From positions 310,001-374,000 of the forward strand of contig OZ345367.1 in NCBI GenBank assembly GCA_977006965.1: 64,000 nt of DNA, written 5' to 3'. Under the pieces are notes generated by a model. That model saw only the letters and a list, made by a program, of their open reading frames with translations, did no database searches and was not told the origin of the DNA. Position 1 is the first letter of the stretch; the number at the start of each line of letters is the position of its first letter. This stretch comes from Phymatolithon calcareum. Lineage: Eukaryota > Rhodophyta > Florideophyceae > Hapalidiales. Shown one piece after another: positions 40,847 to 52,885 of this stretch. The position numbers were made by a program, and so were the translations under genes.

Positions 40847-43743
40847 GATGTCCCAGTGGAAAAAAGTTGATCGCTACGACAGTGTTGTACTTGACTGGAC
40901 TGAACGAGATTTGGATGGAAGGCAGCGGTGGTGCTGCTGTCAGTTCCACCTTACTGTAGGCATTGAATGCTTCGCGCACTTGGCAACAGCGCACTACGAC
41001 TCTCAAACTAAGCATTTCACTCACACACACACACACACACGATTGTGGAGGGATGCACGATGGGACGCCACGGTGAATTCTAATACATAGGTACAGTACT
41101 TGTGAATGCGGGAAATTTACATGCTGCAGTTGCTTCTACTCAGTTGTTGCAGTCGATCTCACGGCGACGACCGGGTTCTTGTGCGGGATGCAGATGTGGA
41201 AACTGCCTCGTCGGGACGCAACGGTTGAATTCAAGGCGGTGTGCAAGACCGGAATAGTAAAGCAATAATATTGCTTCACTGCAGTATATGCTTTGAGGTT
41301 TTTTAGTACCGCGCCGGACTGCCGACAGTGTTGAGGGTGCACGCAGAATTCGCGAGTCGCTTGCAGCTGCCTAGTGCGGCGGCACCTGCGTCAAGTGGAA
41401 GCAAGCAAGCATGCGGGGTGATCACTCGGGATGTTCGTGTGTGTGTGTGTGCAGTGCGTGCAGCGCAGGTGTTGTACCTTTTCCGCTTTCTTTCTCAACA
41501 TATCTATCTGTATTGCAGCATTTTGATGGAACTTCCCCCGAAGAGCATTTGGTACATATCCTTACTTTAGCACCACAACAGATGAGTCCGTGGCGAACGG
41601 TGACAGACAGACTGGTCGAAAAATTGCAGTTTGCGTGCGCCGACGGTATCCTGTGCCGTCCAATGACGACGATTAATTTGTCATCTTTGCATTTTCATTG
41701 TTGCCGCAAGTGAAGTTCGGATGGGGTGACAAAAAACATTACTGTTGTGCTCAACAAATAGCTGCAGATAATTCACTCACCCCGCACGTTGTTACTGCCC
41801 TGTCCTGTCCTTCCCTGTGTCTGTCCTGTGTTGCGACCGTGCTTGGAAAACTTTCACGTAAAGTCGAGTCTCTCTCTTGTGCTCCTGGAGGCATTGCGTA
41901 CTGTACGATCTCCGACGACGAAACTTTTTGCAGGGTGGACGAGTAACTAGACTACTATCGAAAGTTTCGTTGCCACTACGCCGCAGCTCCTTCACAGTGC
42001 GGAAGCAGCAGTTTCGTCGCGTCTGTAGGTACTGATGATGGATACGGAGGGAATGATTCCTGCCTCAGCGGCAGTGCAATAAGTGAGAGCGCGATCTCGG
42101 CACCGTGCAATTTCGACGGAGAAGTGTATACTCCGCACACATTGCGCGGATCGGTCGATCGGTGCCAGTGCAGTGCTTCTTTCGCACGGGTCTGTGCCGC
42201 CTCAGTTGGAGCGTGCACTACTGCCTGCTTGAGATCGGTCGACAGATATTATTCGGTTAGAACATAGCAGGGGGAGGTTGGAGAGGTTGAATTGGTTGCG
42301 CGCGGATTTCGGAAAACAGGGATGAAAACCCTGGATAAAGATTGAATTTGGGAAACTTTTGCGTATATATTTGGTGACGCACGAGATGCTCGGTGAATAC
42401 GCATCCATGAGCGATTGTGCGGCGTGCAAGTTTCGTTGCACCTCCCGCGCGTCACGGGGGACACGCCGATGGAAGAGAAGAGGCCAAATTTGTCAAAAAG
42501 TACGCATGCCTAGGCCATGTGCATCGTCTCTTACAGGAACACAGAAGTTGTAAAGGCCCCCCTACCATAGCACCAATAAATTGATGCGTCTCTCTAGCGG
42601 TTTATTTCTGTATATTTTCTATCCTAATATGGATACTGTTCGACTTTTTAGTCCGTAAAATGTCACATCGCTTTATGGTTCCCAGTTTCTTTCGGACTTC
42701 GTTTACGGAGAACTCGAGCCTGGTTTTGCACACGGACATTTAGGGTTATCGATCATGAACAATCGCGCGACGCACTGTTTTTCAAGGACAATTTCGTCTC
42801 CCAATCTCTCTTCCGTCACCTCATTCCTCTGTCAGACGGTGGGCGGAAAAAACAAAAATCGACATTAATCATTAATGATCAGATCGCAGTTTATACGACG
42901 AATCACAAGTGATCGCGTTTGTGTGTGTGTGCGTGATACTCCTCTAGTCAATCTACTGGGAGATTACCCCTTCTAAAAATCAACTAGTATATTACTGTCA
43001 CCGGTATCCCTTCCTCACACCCTCCTGTCCATCCTTCGCGATGCGCTTGCAAGGCACAAGGACAAGATAGTGGACGCCTACGGCTCTCGGAACCCTAAAT
43101 GGGGCACTCGGACGGTTGAAAAACGGACTCGACCAGTCGACGACGCTGGGACAGGTACTGTTCTGTATCATGCGGGCAGCAGTGCGTTGAGTGTATTGCA
43201 CATTGTGTGTGCGTATCAACTGCAGTGCGCGATCAGCGATTCATTTCATTCCATGACACTTCCCAATAGTCGATTTCCATTGGACGCACGCGTTGAATGT
43301 GGCATCTGTGCACGGGGCCGACAGGCACCGGTTGCCCAATGGCAAAATGAGCCGCGCTGGTGTCCCAGTGTCGCATCGACGGGATATATTAAAAATTGTT
43401 AAATATTTTGATATATTGGAAATATCTATTTTGTTTCATTTTTTAAAACATATTTTCATACCTCAAACTTCTGTCGTCGATTACCTACCGCAACTAGCAT
43501 GACACGCCCGCCCAAGTCAACCCCTTATAACCCGCTCGCATACCCGCGTCGCAACCTTCAACCACATCGCAACTTCAACACACCCCCGCTCTCCGCTCCC
43601 ACACTTTTCCGTTTCGCTCTTCGACACAACCCGGGCATCTTCATTGTTTCAGCATTTCATCGCTGCAATCGCGACATCATCGGCTTGATCGTCGTCCCAC
43701 ATTCCTTCCATCCCGTCGTCGTTGTCGTCGCCGCAAAGCTAAG
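40847..43743. other. Gene-poor region upstream of S7
   Basis: About 2.9 kb with no recognisable gene; short frames on both strands overlap without motifs. TACAGTA/TACTGTA at 41,092 and 41,899. CCTTATAACC at 43,524-43,532 is a possible TATA element for S7. The 5' leader after it is pyrimidine-rich. Confidence 0.4.
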
Positions 43744-44124
43744 ATGTGTATCAACTGTTCCGGACCTCCCTCCCCGTCCATCTTCTTGTCTGCGGACGCG
43801 CTGCGCATCCTTCGCACGCCGACGCACACGCCGCCGCCTCCACCGGCACCACTTCCAGAAACAGCCGACGAGGCCCTAGAACGTCGCCTCCTATCCCGTC
43901 CCGGCGTATCTGAGCCGATCGCCATACCGAGTGCCGGTGCGCGGGCGCGGGCAACAGTGCAGGCGATGCCGTTGGCCGGATTGCATTCACTCGATCGTCA
44001 TAACTGGGATACCGAATATGGGGTCCTCGGCAAGTTTGTGGCCGGGACCGGAATTGGCATGACGGGGTCTTCGTCGTCGTTTGAACCGGGTTCGCCGCCG
44101 GGTCGAAAGTTTTACCATTATTAA
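43744..44124 (+). CDS. RTP-SPPGRK family protein S7 (dispersed member)
   Basis: 126 residues from ATG 43,744. It starts MCINCSG, a Cys-x-x-Cys shared only with S8 (MCSNCTN), then ADALRILRTP, a proline run, LLSRPGVSEPIAIPSAGARA, MPLAGLHSLDRHNWDTEYG, VLGKFVAGTGIG and FEPGSPPGRKFYHY. About half its residues match S8; only the core motifs match S1-S6. Unlike the array members it is on the plus strand and has no HA gene beside it. Encoded far from any relic, with an intact frame. Function unknown. Confidence 0.75.
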   Translation: MCINCSGPPSPSIFLSADALRILRTPTHTPPPPPAPLPETADEALERRLLSRPGVSEPIAIPSAGARARATVQAMPLAGLHSLDRHNWDTEYGVLGKFVAGTGIGMTGSSSSFEPGSPPGRKFYHY

Positions 44125-45642
44125 CTCCCTTGTTTGTTCCTTGTGTATTCGAAGCTGAAAGGCTGGGACAACGCTTAAAAAACAAAAAGAGAAAGGCATC
44201 GAACGAGCTCACTGCTCTTTGTAGATTTTTTAGATAGAGAGATGTGACATACGCTCATCGACAATTAAAACAACCGAAGTGACACCAAACTACACTATAT
44301 CCAACTTGCACATTTACATCCCCTGTTTTGTTCGTTTAACGTTCTATCGGTAGTCAATGTGTTGTTGGTGGATTGCGTCAACTATATGGCGGACACACAT
44401 CATGTTCAGTTTTGCTGTGCTCGTCTCGAGTTACGAATGAAGGCAAGGCAGTGTCCTCGTCGGCGGTGTGAGACGGTTTTCGTGCGGCGAATTGGAAGGG
44501 CGTGGAAGCTGGGAAGTGGGACGACGGTGGGCGGTCGACAGGTGGTGAAGGCGGCGCTGTGGTTGTACACGAGTATGACTCATTCATGAATTCCATTGTT
44601 AGTTCATTGGGTATTGTCTCTCGTCAAAGCGACGAGGTCAACCTCGAGCACGCACGGCGGTGGCGTCCTATCGGTGCAAGATACAGTATATTTTGAAACT
44701 TGTTGAAATATTTGAAAATGTGAAAATAATGGATATTTTCACGCCTTCCGCATTAGATGCAGATTAATTTAGCTCTGCTATCATATAATATTATAACGTA
44801 GATACTGTAGATGGGAATAAGGTTTCATTGCAGACGGGCCAATGAGAACGTGTTTTGTGACTTGACCGAACAGTCAATCAAAAAGCGTTGATTGGAGATG
44901 GAGCCGTTGCCGCGTCGTCGTCTATTGAACGTCGTGATGGTAATGGCGCGGATTCGCTTCCCGACGGGCGGCCTGCGTTCGCGCCTACGATGTAGCCGGA
45001 GTACGTGTCATAGACAGGTAGAATATACTGTGCAGTACAGCCGGTAGAGGATGGTTTTCTCTGTGAATGGCGGGCGTCACTGTGGCCGTCAATTGGGGAT
45101 GACAAACGGTCTTGAGCTTAGTGTAAGTCGTCGGTGGAAGCCCGTTATCAGTCCTTTCTAGTATGTAAAATTCGGATGGATGGCGCCCGTCCGCTTTGGA
45201 TTGTCGCGAGACGGCATGCATGCCTGCATGCATGTACAGGTATCGATGCGCGAGGGAAGAATGTGGTTGAAACAAGCACGGCATTACCGTAAAATTTTAT
45301 CTATGTCGATCGCAGACGCGAGTACGCTTACTTGCAGCATCGATCGGGCCCGATGGTTCTAGCGCCCCCTGTCGACCGACGACGTCGGATGGCGGGCCTG
45401 CAGGGCTGCATCGACCTTGATGGTCGACTCATTCGGCCACGACAATCATGATGATTCGAATGGGCGTCGGCGATAAAGATCGGATGCAACGATGCTGCCC
45501 CTCGAGTAGCTCTCATACGAAATCGTCGGAATGGACGCGACGACCAACATCCGTGGAGCACGCGAGGCAGCACGAATTATACAGTAGCGCTGTGGCCCGT
45601 TAGAGTATGTCGATATCGCGGATTCAATTCCGCATCCATGGT
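44125..45642. other. Gene-poor, TACTGTA-rich spacer
   Basis: No gene. TACAGTA/TACTGTA at 44,682, 44,803 and 45,579. A GCATGCATG-CTGCATGCATG near-palindrome lies at about 45,214-45,234. Confidence 0.4.
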
Positions 45643-45663
45643 GGATGCACACGATGTGCATCC
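45643..45663. repeat. Perfect 9-bp hairpin
   Basis: GGATGCACA (45,643-45,651), loop CGA, TGTGCATCC (45,655-45,663). No T-run follows. Role unknown. Confidence 0.8.
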
Positions 45664-48600
45664 GACGCGTCGGTGGTCCGGAAAAATAATTCGTGGAGTA
45701 AAAATAGCGTGTGTCCGGCGTCGAAGCGTCCCACGAGGTGTATGACTCGTGTACGTGGTGGCCATAAACGAGTCCAGAAACGTCGAAACGGTCGGACACG
45801 GAGGATATACTTTTTCGGTAATTTTCAAAAACATGAACGTGTATCACAAGGTATACTAGTACAGCCTGTAGCGCGCCGTGTACAATGGGGAAAGACCGCA
45901 CCGGTGCTTAAGGCAGTACGCAGGCACTGGTGAGCGCGGTGTTGGCCGATCGCGGTGCCATTGATGGAAGCATGCGTGTAGCGCGTGAGGCATGAGAATT
46001 GAGGATTCAATCAATCCGGTGCCACGGCACCGCTGATGCTCGGCGCAATAGCTTCGCTCTGGAGGGCTGTTTGAGGCGACGGCGTTGTAATGCGGCACCG
46101 GTGTTTGTGTGCCTTTTCAAAATAGGAGATGTTGGAAAATCGCCATTTTCCAACATTAACCCGGGCTGATTCTTTCACACGGCAGAAACAGAAGTTATTT
46201 TTCCGGCCTCCCGACTGAAGAGGTGGCTTCCGATGATGAGCGATGCAGTGTCCAACGACCGACGGACCGATACTGCACGGCAGTGGACATGTGTTGCTTC
46301 TGATAATATAGACGCACGTCTTCTCCAAAGCCGTTTGTTTGTCGATGCACTACAGTATGGTACTGTAGTCTTCGATCGCAGGCTCGGAGGCAGGTCAATA
46401 TTTATTTTCATGAGAAGAATACTGATACTGTACTGTACTGTTATGTATTTCCATTTGAGAGCTGCCTTCAGCTTCATTTACTGTGTACGAAAGAGAGCGC
46501 AAAATGATTGCACTAGCCGGCATTCTTTCGTGGTCGCCTTTGTAAAGACGGTTCTGCGTCTGAGGCACTACGGCCGCAAATCGGCTACATATTATTGATG
46601 GTAACGTACGATACAGTACAGTAGTGGATTGCAGGGTTTAGGGCTGATCGATCATGACGAGGAGCACATTCAATTTGTTAACTCTGTCGATTTACGGACT
46701 GTCGACGAGGGCATATTGTACTCTATCATGATGATGATATCAGAGGGTCGCACCGGGATTGAGCTACAATACAATATTGCAACGAAGTTACAAGTGCTCA
46801 GCTTCGATCAATCAGCAGGAAGTGGGCGATAGGGAGCACGTGCGCTGAGTGCGAAAGTGCTTCGAAGACGCAGAACAGTATATAAACGGCAGGGTATATA
46901 ATGTACAATGCGGAACTGTAGTGGACAATGGACGGTGATCGACGCATTCTGAGGTAGATTATCTTTTCTGCATCCAAGACGCGGCGCGGCGTTCATTCAT
47001 ATTGTATAGTATCTGCACAAACAGTGCTTCCTCGAGAGGACAAGTACAGTATTGAACTTTGTTTCCTCAAACCGTGAAGCATGAGCGATCTAATACAGTA
47101 AAGGGTGGTACTGTACATATGTATTTTGGTTGGCACCGTCATTCGGGCTGAGCCGCACGCAATGTTCTCCCTCAGCACTGCCTATAAAACATAACATAAA
47201 CTGTACATCCACGCTCCAGAAAAAATAGGTGAGCCATTCCTCAAATGACCAACACAATCTCTATCATACATTACACTAATATACCTGCAACGCATCTATG
47301 ACGCTGCGCACAGCACTGTATTCGACCGCACTTGGCTCATCTCTTCCGTTCCTCATTGGCATCACAATTATTGTGGACGGCTGCATCTGCTTAAGAATTA
47401 ATTAAGTTGGAGTGGAGAATAAAAAAGTTGTCGATCGATGCACGTACGCATTATTGACAAGTAAAGTGCTGTATCTTCAATTGAGGACGTGCAGCGCAAG
47501 GTCAAGAAATAGATACAATTCAGTCGGTAGAATCGAATAAACACTGCCCAGTGCCCCACCGTCTCTCAATTCTCAACGGACAGAGGCGCAGTAATCAGGT
47601 CTTGATATCGCCAAGCGCAGACCGTTGATGACCGCGTTTCACTTTTCATAAATCCAAACTGCATGAAATCTGCGAAAAAAGCTGATCGGTTAGTGGATCG
47701 CATTGACTTTCGGCGCACTTGTAACATAATCACAAAATGCTATTCTTCGTGATACTGTACCTTGTAATGGCATCATACACTATCAGTTAGAAACTAACGA
47801 ACTCTTGCGAAAACCACTGTACCGAATCGCATCCCCACGCAATGGCCTTGCGATCGCACCAATCCAAGTCATGTGCCTTGCATCGACTGTCGAAATGTAA
47901 GGAAGGACAACAAAAATGCACCTTTCACTCGCCGCCCCTTGCCGCAACTAACTAGTTAATTAAACCAAGAATTCTCCAGCATACGAAACCCAAGCAATTT
48001 CAACACCATTGCAACAGCTCCTTTGATGACGATGAAACAGATTTCCAATCCATCGATATCGATCGGGTACTCTTCACATTGCGCTACTCGGTACCATCAT
48101 GGCAGGCACCAGTGCGTGCGATTGCAATGCATTAGACACATCGCCCGCAATCTTAACAGCCTCACGTTCCCCTACGCACCGTCATAAATACACCTCCGCA
48201 CGCTCCCCGCTCGCACAATCACGCACAACACCGCCGCCGCGTTCTGCATGACAGCACAAAATCTCACGCTGTGAGTTGCCGCACTCGACGGACCTTGCTC
48301 GCGTGCAGGTTGCGTGCACGTGTTGTCACAAAAGGGGCGAGACGAGTGACGGTCGAATTGTGCGGAACATTACAATTACAAAATCGCGTTCAATACGGGT
48401 GCATATAATGCACGGAGGTTGTGGCCCCGAATCTTCTACTGTCGCCGCGCTGAAACATGCAACGTAGCCCAGTCAGTTTTTCCCGCACTCACGCACTACA
48501 CAGCAATGTCGCCACCCTTCATGAACGTGCTAGGCGAATGCGGGTACGCCCACATTTTTGCACGGCTTCCGGCGGAGTAGTCACAACGACGCAACAAAAT

Positions 48601-48966
48601 CTATGAATATCACCACTCTGTAATAACGAACCGACACCTCTTGCTTCACTGTGTGAAGGAACGCATTGCCCTGCACGAAAGCAGTACGATATCTGTGGAA
48701 TGCTCCTTTGGAGAGATATGCAGTTGGTAATAAAAAAGATGTGCCAACGTCACCTCCTACCATGGGACTCATTGTGCTAGTAACCTTCCAAACAAATCGC
48801 TGCTTTCCTTGCCGCGTTATGTCGACCTCGGCCACAATTCTGAACATTACTCTTGCGCCTCCGGACAACATGTTTTGCCCTCCAGGTCACCACGTCATAT
48901 ACCCATTGTGGCGCAGTCACTGGAGTTGTGTTCATCGAGGAATGATTTCCGCGTTCCTGCACCACT
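45664..48966. other. Gene-poor, TACTGTA-rich spacer
   Basis: About 3.3 kb without a supported gene or RNA. Densest part of the TACTGTA/TACAGTA enrichment (46,351; 46,361; 46,426; 46,431; 46,612; 46,617; 47,045; 47,094; 47,109; 47,753). Confidence 0.4.
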
Positions 48967-49760
48967 GAGGGTTTAGAACGGTGCACATCCGAGCACTGTG
49001 ATTTGCATTCATGCCGGCATGGCAGATACAAATAGCAAGAAGACAAACGGACCCACGAAAAGTTAAATGCCATATTTTCAACGTCTTGGTGGACTGCCCA
49101 GACACCAAACGAAAGAAGCAAGACGACAGGCGGACACGGGCCAGGTATAATGTCGACCTAAAAGGACTTATTCTGTTCCGTCTAGAGAGCAGACGCAAGA
49201 AGATAGCTGACAGACAGACTTTTCTCTTGTCTATTATTATGCCGAAAAGCACTTGATGCGGGGCAGACGCAAGAAGTGATAGGACAGACGGACTTTTCCA
49301 CATGGAGGGCTACCGTTCAGCCATGCGAAAGAACGGAGAAGGAACATTGACTTTTTACTTTCCAGCTTCATGGAAATGGGGAGCCTGGGCAAAAAAGTTT
49401 AGTTTTCTGCTGGGGAAACAACGCAATAGGCACGAGGACAGTTGTACTTTTGTCAAGTCAAACTTCATAGTATGGCCGAGAGCCAGTGTATGAGATTTTC
49501 CGTTATATCGAAAAGACACACACTGAAGCAAAGAGGACAGATGGATATGAGCGTGTTCCAACTTTATTCTAAAAATGGGCTTGAGGCAGCCACGCGGGCT
49601 TATTAAGGGGCAAGGAGACAATTGTACTTTTGTCACTCATTTGCAGTCCTGTTATGAAGGCAACCGTACAAGAAAGAAAAAGAGGGTCTTCAGTGAAGTC
49701 CAAAGTCATTCGGAAATGAGTACTGATCTGCAATGCGTGCAAAGAGGGCACACGTAACAC
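48967..49760 (+). pseudogene. Possible decayed C2H2 zinc-finger array (~80-bp period)
   Basis: A short motif around GACA(A/G)...(G/T)GAC/TACTTTTGTC recurs near 49,043, 49,123, 49,208, 49,282, 49,438, 49,535 and 49,618. Spacings are about 74-97 bp, and one gap of about 156 is twice the period, close to the 84 bp of a zinc-finger repeat. Translated fragments include HCDLHSCRHG, DKRTHEK and KRTDGYERV, which could be eroded linkers. No frame is intact. The call rests mainly on periodicity and could be wrong. Confidence 0.3.
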
Positions 49761-50025
49761 TCCAGAGGGAAAACTTGTGGAGAAGAAGAACAGACTTTCC
49801 TCGCTTTTTTGAACTTGGAATTATTAAACGCCCTCAGAAATACTCATGAGACTACAAGGGAGGTAAGGTTCAGTTTCTGCGCTCTTTGGAGCTCCGGTAA
49901 TCTACTCACACCGGTGAAACTCTGTCTATGTAGTAGCCCTAGCTGCAAAAACCCTCTCTCTGTTCCGTAGGGAAAAAGGGTGGAGGGAAAAGCTTGGGGT
50001 TCACTTGTCAGATTAGTTATGAGGC
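49761..50025. other. Intergenic
   Basis: Short spacer, no gene. An AAGAACAGACTTTCCTCGC sequence here is echoed near 51,290. Confidence 0.35.
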
Positions 50026-50979
50026 TCAGGGTCGCAACTCTATTTCACGAACTGCCTTTTGCATGTAGTCGTAAAAGACGATGCTGAAGAAAAGCAACTG
50101 GTCGAGTGCTTTTTCAGTGATAGTAATCTCTTCTTGGGTCAGCTGAAATTTTCCGATGTACTCCTTAAGAGTGCTTGTGGATGGGTACGGTAGCACCAAA
50201 TTTGTCTTCGAGAAGTGTTGTGCTTGCTTATTGGGGGAAACTGACCAGATGCCCACTTTACCGCTAACTGGCGGATACTTTCCGTGATGCCATGTTGACA
50301 GCACGGAAAGGCAGAAGAGAAAAGATGACGGGGGATGCTTTGTCAAATTCAATGTTGTTGTTTGAAGAGCTCGCTTTTCATGAGTGAAAATCTTGTGAAC
50401 CGCATAGCAAAGAAGCCGACGGTGGATACAGCCGGGCTGTTCGCGTACGCTAGCCTCCCTCAGGCACCGACACTGTTCGCACTTACCGACACTACCAGCA
50501 ACGGGTATCGAAGGTGTACGACCGACACCACGCTCAGCGAAGTTCTTCCCGTTGCAAGATTGGCTTACTCTGCCCATGTCTTGCCTTGGAGGTATTCTTT
50601 TCTCTTCCCCCCGCCCAACCACGACCTTCTCAACGAACACATCTCGACTTCATGCCTTTCTCTTTGTCTTTTGTCCTAAATGGTGACAAGCCATAATCAA
50701 GCGCTTCCGCAGAAGTCTCTCGGGAAAACCTAAGATCATGGAGCTTGTACAAAAAGCATCAAATTTGTCTGCTTGAAGTTTTCTGATAATCGTCGGATCG
50801 TGTTCACATTTTCCGCAGCACGCAAGCCCGTAGAAGTTGCAGGCATGATTCGGAACCGGCGCACCAAGCTCCCGCAGGGCTTGACGCGCTGGTAAAATTT
50901 GGCACGCGATTTGTCTTTTTGTAGTTCTACTGCTAGAAAGGACTCCTTGGTGACCGCTTTGAAAATGGAAAGAAAACAA
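50026..50979 (-). pseudogene. Repeat R copy 2: mobile-element protein relic ending in an E-K-A-L-D module
   Basis: On the minus strand one frame runs from 50,979 to 50,026 with a single TGA at about 50,650. The first two thirds (50,364-50,979) are repeat R, closely similar to 3,999-4,636. It has cysteine clusters GLACCGKCEHD and GKCEQCRCLRE that could bind zinc. After the R end the frame continues into STLKEYIGKFQLTQEEI, then TEKALDQLLFFSIVFYDYMQ. The last part resembles the C-terminal module of LINE-A copies (AEKALDELLLFSKTLIERM). This is the longest version of that protein in the window. Protein class unknown. Confidence 0.6.
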
Positions 50980-50985
50980 ATTTTC

Positions 50986-52774
50986 GCGTTAACACAAAGC
51001 CTTCTGTGCTTCTAGGCTGACAGATTGAGATCAGAGGTAGGTTTTCTAATTTTGCTGACTATAGCCGTTTTTATGCGAAATGGAGCCTCTGGGCTCTGAG
51101 TTGAGTCCTCGTGGCTCATCAGAAGTGTTGCCCCAAGCGTCTGCAGATGCGTTGGTAACACTATAATAAAAATCTCCACTTCTTCTTCTTCTAGGCTGAC
51201 AGATATCACACTAGCCCCTTCGAATTACTCTGCTGCCGTGAGGACTGTTTCAAGAGACGAGACCACGGACGCACTGAAGAAGTCAGAAAAAAGCAAAAAC
51301 GGACTTTCCTTGCCTCCGAACTCGTGGACACAATGACCTTAAACGAGCCACAACAACAATGGGCGGGTGGGAGAACAAAAGAAACAATTGCTCAATGCCG
51401 TCAAGCGGGCGGAGGAAGATGCTGCACGGTTGCACTTTGGCTTCTTGTTGTTGAGATGCACGAGCTCGAGGGTTGGCAGGTGCTACGATCTTGAGCTCGA
51501 AATATTTCGATACGTTGGATTTCTGTGCATTGTTGGTCGCCGCTGAACCGGCTCTTGTGGCGGTTACTGAGAGCTACGAGCTGGGTATGATAAAGTCGAG
51601 AACACCAGTTGAAACGGATCGTCCTGAGGCCAAACAGTGTTGTGGGCAAACCGTACTGTACACGGGGTTCATTGTGTGCCGTTGCTCTTCGACATTCGTC
51701 CCTGCTTCAATGGTTTGACAAACGTTCCTCTGTGTTCCTTGAAATTTTAATGTATCAATATAGGAAGCAACATAGCGTTATAATAACACTTTTGGAAAGG
51801 ACCTATCCCGACTGGCGAGATCGAAGAGCTTGGACTGAGCTTTTTATTGCAATGCCGAGGAACGAAGAATGCCATTTATCTCCGACTTTGGAGCTGATAT
51901 CGGCCATGCAATGTAGTGCACTGGACACCAGCATCGTAAGGCAATAATTATTAGAACTTTGTCAATTTGGACCGAAGATCAATTCCGATCCCGCAGAAAC
52001 ATAGGCAAGCGAAAGCTCACAAGACTAATACATCACACCGTTGCTGATGCCGAACGAACTCTCACAGCCATCCGAGTCATCACGGGTATCGCCCTCAAGC
52101 ACGCATTTGCCAAGTTCCCGCAACGTGAGCCGTCATAGCCCTTTTTCAGGCTCTTGACCAATGTTTCAGAAACAAAAGGCCTTGCTTCATTTGGTCTTCA
52201 TCTGTTTGCTGAGCCAAGGCAAGACCATGCCGTCGACCCTTCCCAGAAATTATCTCCTGCGCTGGATACGGACCCGGAAGCGGTTTTAGGTCCATGTCCT
52301 TCACGTTGCATATTGTTGACACAGCATCCCATTCGTTCTGGAACCAGCATATATAGATGATAATGTTTTTTGCTGGACTTGGAATCAGGACACTGTACAT
52401 TTTTCAGTAGAACTGGCCACTCAAAGCTCTAGAGTTGCAGCATGCCATCCCCGGTCCCGTCGGTTTACAACAACGCCTCTCCCATTGATCTCGACCTGTC
52501 GCTAGTCGCTACCCAGTGTCAGTGTTGACACAGAATGTATCCCACCGGTTCGAGTCGTTTAATTCGCTTCAACTTTGAAATGAGAGATGAGCCATGATAG
52601 TGCAAGCGCAAAATTGAACGGCACGAGCAGAATCAAATCAAAGATCCACGCCTGACTCCCAGAGCTTGCGATCGTCGTATAGACTGGTAGGTTCCGCATC
52701 AAAGCCATACTTGCTTTTGTAATACCTGATCGAAATCCGTGTGTACAGAGAATGAGTAGTGGCAAATAAGGCAG
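50986..52774. other. Relic-rich spacer with a dispersed ~100-bp repeat
   Basis: 51,060-51,165 (minus) matches 55,075-55,175 (plus): CGCATCTGCAGA(C/T)GCTTGGGG, CAACACTTCTGA(T/C)GAGCCAC. Both read NASADAWGNTSDEP or close in one frame, so this may be a coding relic. CTTCTAGGCTGACAGAT occurs twice (about 51,010 and 51,190). Around 51,960-52,130 a 55-codon plus-strand frame is open (SRRNIGKRKLTRLIHHTVAD) but unassigned. Confidence 0.4.
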
Positions 52775-52885
52775 CAGAGCGCCACCTGGAGACAGTACGC
52801 AAGAACCTAACAATTTTTTTTTTCAATTGAACTTTATTTAAAAGCCTCACAATCTTGCGAATATACGGGCCAGGCTTCCTCAGTT

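Noticed and set aside
40820-41040. CA runs as a possible CRISPR-like or regulatory array
   Set aside because: They are plain dinucleotide microsatellites with no spacer-repeat structure.
45600-45640. tRNA-like GCGGATTCAATTCCGC
   Set aside because: The loop between the 5-bp arms is six bases, not seven, and no acceptor, D or anticodon arm fits around it.
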